Below are positions 19,674 to 21,818 of a DNA stretch of 21,818 nt, piece after piece; position 1 is the first letter of the stretch; every line of letters begins with the position of its first letter. The stretch comes from a virus. The notes beneath the pieces were generated by a model, which did no database searches, was not told the origin of the DNA, and was given only the letters and a program-made list of their open reading frames with translations. The translations under genes and the position numbers were made by a program. The stretch is from IMG/VR virus record IMGVR_UViG_3300010370_003006, positions 1-21,818 of that record; one strand, written 5' to 3'.

Positions 19674-21818
19674 TAGTTAACTCCCAGTCCATTCACCTTA
19701 AACTCATCATTGATAGCCTTCTTTAAGCTAGAAGCAACTCTGGTAATCTCTGCACTACCTAACTTATCTACCTTAAGCTGTAAGTCTACCTTTACGTTTA
19801 TTGTTTGATTGCTAGTCACTGATCCAGATATAGATCCAGATCTTCTGTATCCCGCTGCACCTGTAGTTTCCATAGCCATGCCAGCAGTTGCAGGGTTGTC
19901 TCCACCGATACCTGCTTGTTCCCTAGCCATAACTGCATCATCTAAGAACTTGGTATAGTCACCTGTATTGTGGGATACCCACCTAATCCAGTTCCTTCCT
20001 TTATTGGTCATGTGATATGCAACTTTGGCATTAGTTGTGGGATTTAAAAGATCACTAAGCCCTTTTAATTTAAACTTGGTACCGTGATAGTTCCACTCTT
20101 TCTTTATTCTATCGTCATAGTTTTTGCCATCCATATTGATCTGGAATAGGCCATAATCCTTACTACGCTTATTGATAGTTCCAGAATTACCACCAGATTC
20201 TGCCAATGCAACAGCAAACGCAGTATCTAAAGCTTTTCCTCTAAAACCAATATTGTGTAAGAACTGAATTAGTCCTTTTCTACTTCCCCCAACCATGGAC
20301 CCACTGTCACCAGACACTTTATCTATGGTGTTGTTTAAGAAATGTTTCCCACCAGATTTTCCAAATCTTATGCCTTGTTCAATATCATCTGCTGGAAACT
20401 CTCTTTGGAAATCAGCAAAGTTTACTGGGGCTCCAGACATCATAGAGCTGCTTAAAGACTCACTTAATGGCACGCTGCTTAGGTTAGACAGCGTTCCTTC
20501 AAAACGCAGCCCCTCTCCAGAGTTACGAATAGTTTTGCTTTTAATGTCTTCTTTTTCTTTACCTATTCCTAAAAATCCCTTTACAGCACCAAAGATGTTG
20601 CTTACAGCGCTCTTAACGTTACTTACTAACTTACCAAAGAAACTCTTAGGGTTTACTCGCCCTTGTGCTCCAACTCCGCCAGGATCTCTAAGCTCAAAGT
20701 GAAGGTGAGGACCTGTAGAAGTACCTGCTCCAGGGGCACCCCTCTTACCACCAGACTTTGCGATTACATCGCCTTTGTTTACTTGCTGCCCAACCTTTAC
20801 TAAGATTTGGCTTAAGTGTCCGTAAAGAGTGCTCTTTTTTCCGTGATTTAAAATTATGTAGTATCCGTATTGCCTATGTGTTCCGGCATGTGTAACCGTA
20901 CCATTAGCTGCTGCAACAATTGGAGTACCTACTTGTACACCGTAGTCAATACCCCTGTGGTACGCAGAAATTTGTGGGTTCTTTGAGTTATCTCGAGGAC
21001 CGTAATGAGAAGTAACTCTAGTACCTGCCGGTACAGGCATACCAAATATTTGACCTTTAGTGTCTTGATTTCCTGGACCCGTACCTGTTGTAAATCCTTT
21101 TTGTGGAGCAGACATAGATCCGGCAGGCATATTCTGCATACTTGTGCTGTTGTCTCCACCAACACCACACTTATGTGGCCCAACATTTCCGTGAGTACAG
21201 TCGCCACCTTGTCCGTAAGGATTTGCTATTGATCCCACTCCACCAGCTACAGTTCCTGCAACTGCTCCAGGTATACCGCCAGCAGCTAAACCAGTTAACG
21301 CACCCTGGCCTAAATCAAACATAAAGTTACCGCCAGCACGAAGCCAGCCAGGACCCACCTGCATCCTCTTTTGTAAAAACTCCATGCCTTGATATACGCC
21401 AAGTGCAAGTCCAGCTCTTCCTAATCCTTTTACAAAAGGACTTTTAAATCCGCCCTTAAATAAACCTTTTGCTTTTGCCAAATATCCTGCCGCACCCGTA
21501 GCTCCCGCCGCCGCCGCCGCACCACCGGCAGTAACACCCCCCGCAGCTGCTGCAGCACCAGCAGTTCCTGCTGCATAAAGTCCACGCATCTTAGAAAGCA
21601 TGTACATATTCATTCCCACACTTGCTGCTGTACTTGCTACTCCAGCTACAGTAGCTCCAGTATTTCCTGCTGCAGGCAATGTTTGAAGTACGCCGCGTAG
21701 TGTTCCCAATGCATTTGCAACGCCTGCAGCCTCTTCTGCTAGCTTGCTAAAACCATCGTTAACCGCAGCTGTTGTTCTCATAGCTACGTTGTATCCGCCT
21801 ACTAAACCTTTTTCTGTA
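19673..21818 (-). CDS. tape measure protein with M23 peptidase and transglycosylase domains (5' end outside window)
   Basis: The frame stays open to the right edge, and the first ATG at 21781 lacks a ribosome binding site, so this is the C-terminal part of a longer tape measure protein. From that ATG, residues 66-185 are Ala/Gly-rich and hydrophobic. Residues 195-205 form a Cys/His cluster (CTH....HKC). An M23 peptidase follows at about 250-372 with HRGID (H275, D279), YGHLS (H322) and PHLHFEL (H359, H361). A lysozyme-like transglycosylase lies at about 505-615, with the probable catalytic E528 in ALAESGG and DYGLFQIN. These cut peptide and glycan parts of peptidoglycan during DNA entry. The end is a helical, charged tail. 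It precedes the 617-residue protein by one base overlap. Confidence 0.88.
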   Translation of the reverse strand, partial: TEKGLVGGYNVAMRTTAAVNDGFSKLAEEAAGVANALGTLRGVLQTLPAAGNTGATVAGVASTAASVGMNMYMLSKMRGLYAAGTAGAAAAAGGVTAGGAAAAAGATGAAGYLAKAKGLFKGGFKSPFVKGLGRAGLALGVYQGMEFLQKRMQVGPGWLRAGGNFMFDLGQGALTGLAAGGIPGAVAGTVAGGVGSIANPYGQGGDCTHGNVGPHKCGVGGDNSTSMQNMPAGSMSAPQKGFTTGTGPGNQDTKGQIFGMPVPAGTRVTSHYGPRDNSKNPQISAYHRGIDYGVQVGTPIVAAANGTVTHAGTHRQYGYYIILNHGKKSTLYGHLSQILVKVGQQVNKGDVIAKSGGKRGAPGAGTSTGPHLHFELRDPGGVGAQGRVNPKSFFGKLVSNVKSAVSNIFGAVKGFLGIGKEKEDIKSKTIRNSGEGLRFEGTLSNLSSVPLSESLSSSMMSGAPVNFADFQREFPADDIEQGIRFGKSGGKHFLNNTIDKVSGDSGSMVGGSRKGLIQFLHNIGFRGKALDTAFAVALAESGGNSGTINKRSKDYGLFQINMDGKNYDDRIKKEWNYHGTKFKLKGLSDLLNPTTNAKVAYHMTNKGRNWIRWVSHNTGDYTKFLDDAVMAREQAGIGGDNPATAGMAMETTGAAGYRRSGSISGSVTSNQTINVKVDLQLKVDKLGSAEITRVASSLKKAINDEFKVNGLGVN

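Noticed and set aside
20295-20702. 135-codon open frame on the plus strand
   Set aside because: It lies wholly inside the tape measure gene, shows no domain or SD, and the minus-strand frame carries clear M23 peptidase motifs.
20929-21207. 92-codon minus-strand frame within the tape measure gene
   Set aside because: It is in another frame of the peptidase-coding region and shows no domain; the peptidase frame explains the sequence.
1-21818. tRNA genes, CRISPR arrays, integrase, attachment sites or insertion sequences
   Set aside because: Genes are packed with almost no free space, no cloverleaf-like or spaced repeat series is seen, and no recombinase or transposase motif occurs in any supported gene.

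Overview
The window reads as a contiguous piece of the genome of a contractile-tailed (myovirus-type) phage. All 26 supported genes lie on the minus strand, packed end to end with ATGA/TAATG or short overlaps, so transcription runs from high to low coordinates. A WhiB-family protein (a family confined to Actinobacteria and their phages), a SWIM-type zinc finger, small zinc-ribbon proteins of a kind met in actinophages and the AT-leaning base composition together suggest an actinobacterial host of low to moderate GC, such as freshwater Actinobacteria. The host is an inference. No integrase, tRNA, CRISPR array or insertion sequence is visible, and no stretch over 300 bases lacks a gene.

Tail and baseplate module (21818 down to about 10170), in order of transcription: the C-terminal part of a tape measure protein carrying an M23 peptidase and a lysozyme-like transglycosylase domain; a 617-residue unknown baseplate-type protein; a LysM/gp53-like wedge protein; a gpD/gp27-like hub apparently split over two coupled genes; a gpV/gp5-type spike whose OB-fold is interrupted by a C1q/TNF-like domain; gp25; baseplate J (gp6-like); a short fibre-type protein; and an 880-residue P2 gpI-like tail protein with several carbohydrate-binding-like modules. 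A small Pro-tailed membrane protein (possible holin) closes the module.

Replication module (about 9877 down to 1): a winged-helix, lambda-O-like initiator, a DnaC-like AAA+ loader, a SWIM zinc finger protein, an unknown protein, DnaB-like helicase, WhiB, two small Cys-rich proteins, a CHC2/Toprim primase, a SNF2-type helicase, a ribbon-helix-helix protein, Hsp20, a coiled-coil protein, a MerR-like DNA-binding protein, a putative ssDNA-binding protein and the 3'-5' exonuclease domain of a family A DNA polymerase cut by the left edge. Initiator, loader, helicase, primase, SSB and polymerase would form a nearly complete phage replisome.

The most notable non-coding signals are: a cluster of perfect inverted repeats inside the linker-coding part of the initiator gene (candidate internal origin, as in lambda O); an 8-bp hairpin that buries the initiator ribosome binding site exactly at the structural/replication junction; a 13-bp hairpin upstream of DNA polymerase whose loop copies the actinobacterial 16S rRNA 3' tail; and a structured leader with a TATAAT box in front of hsp20.
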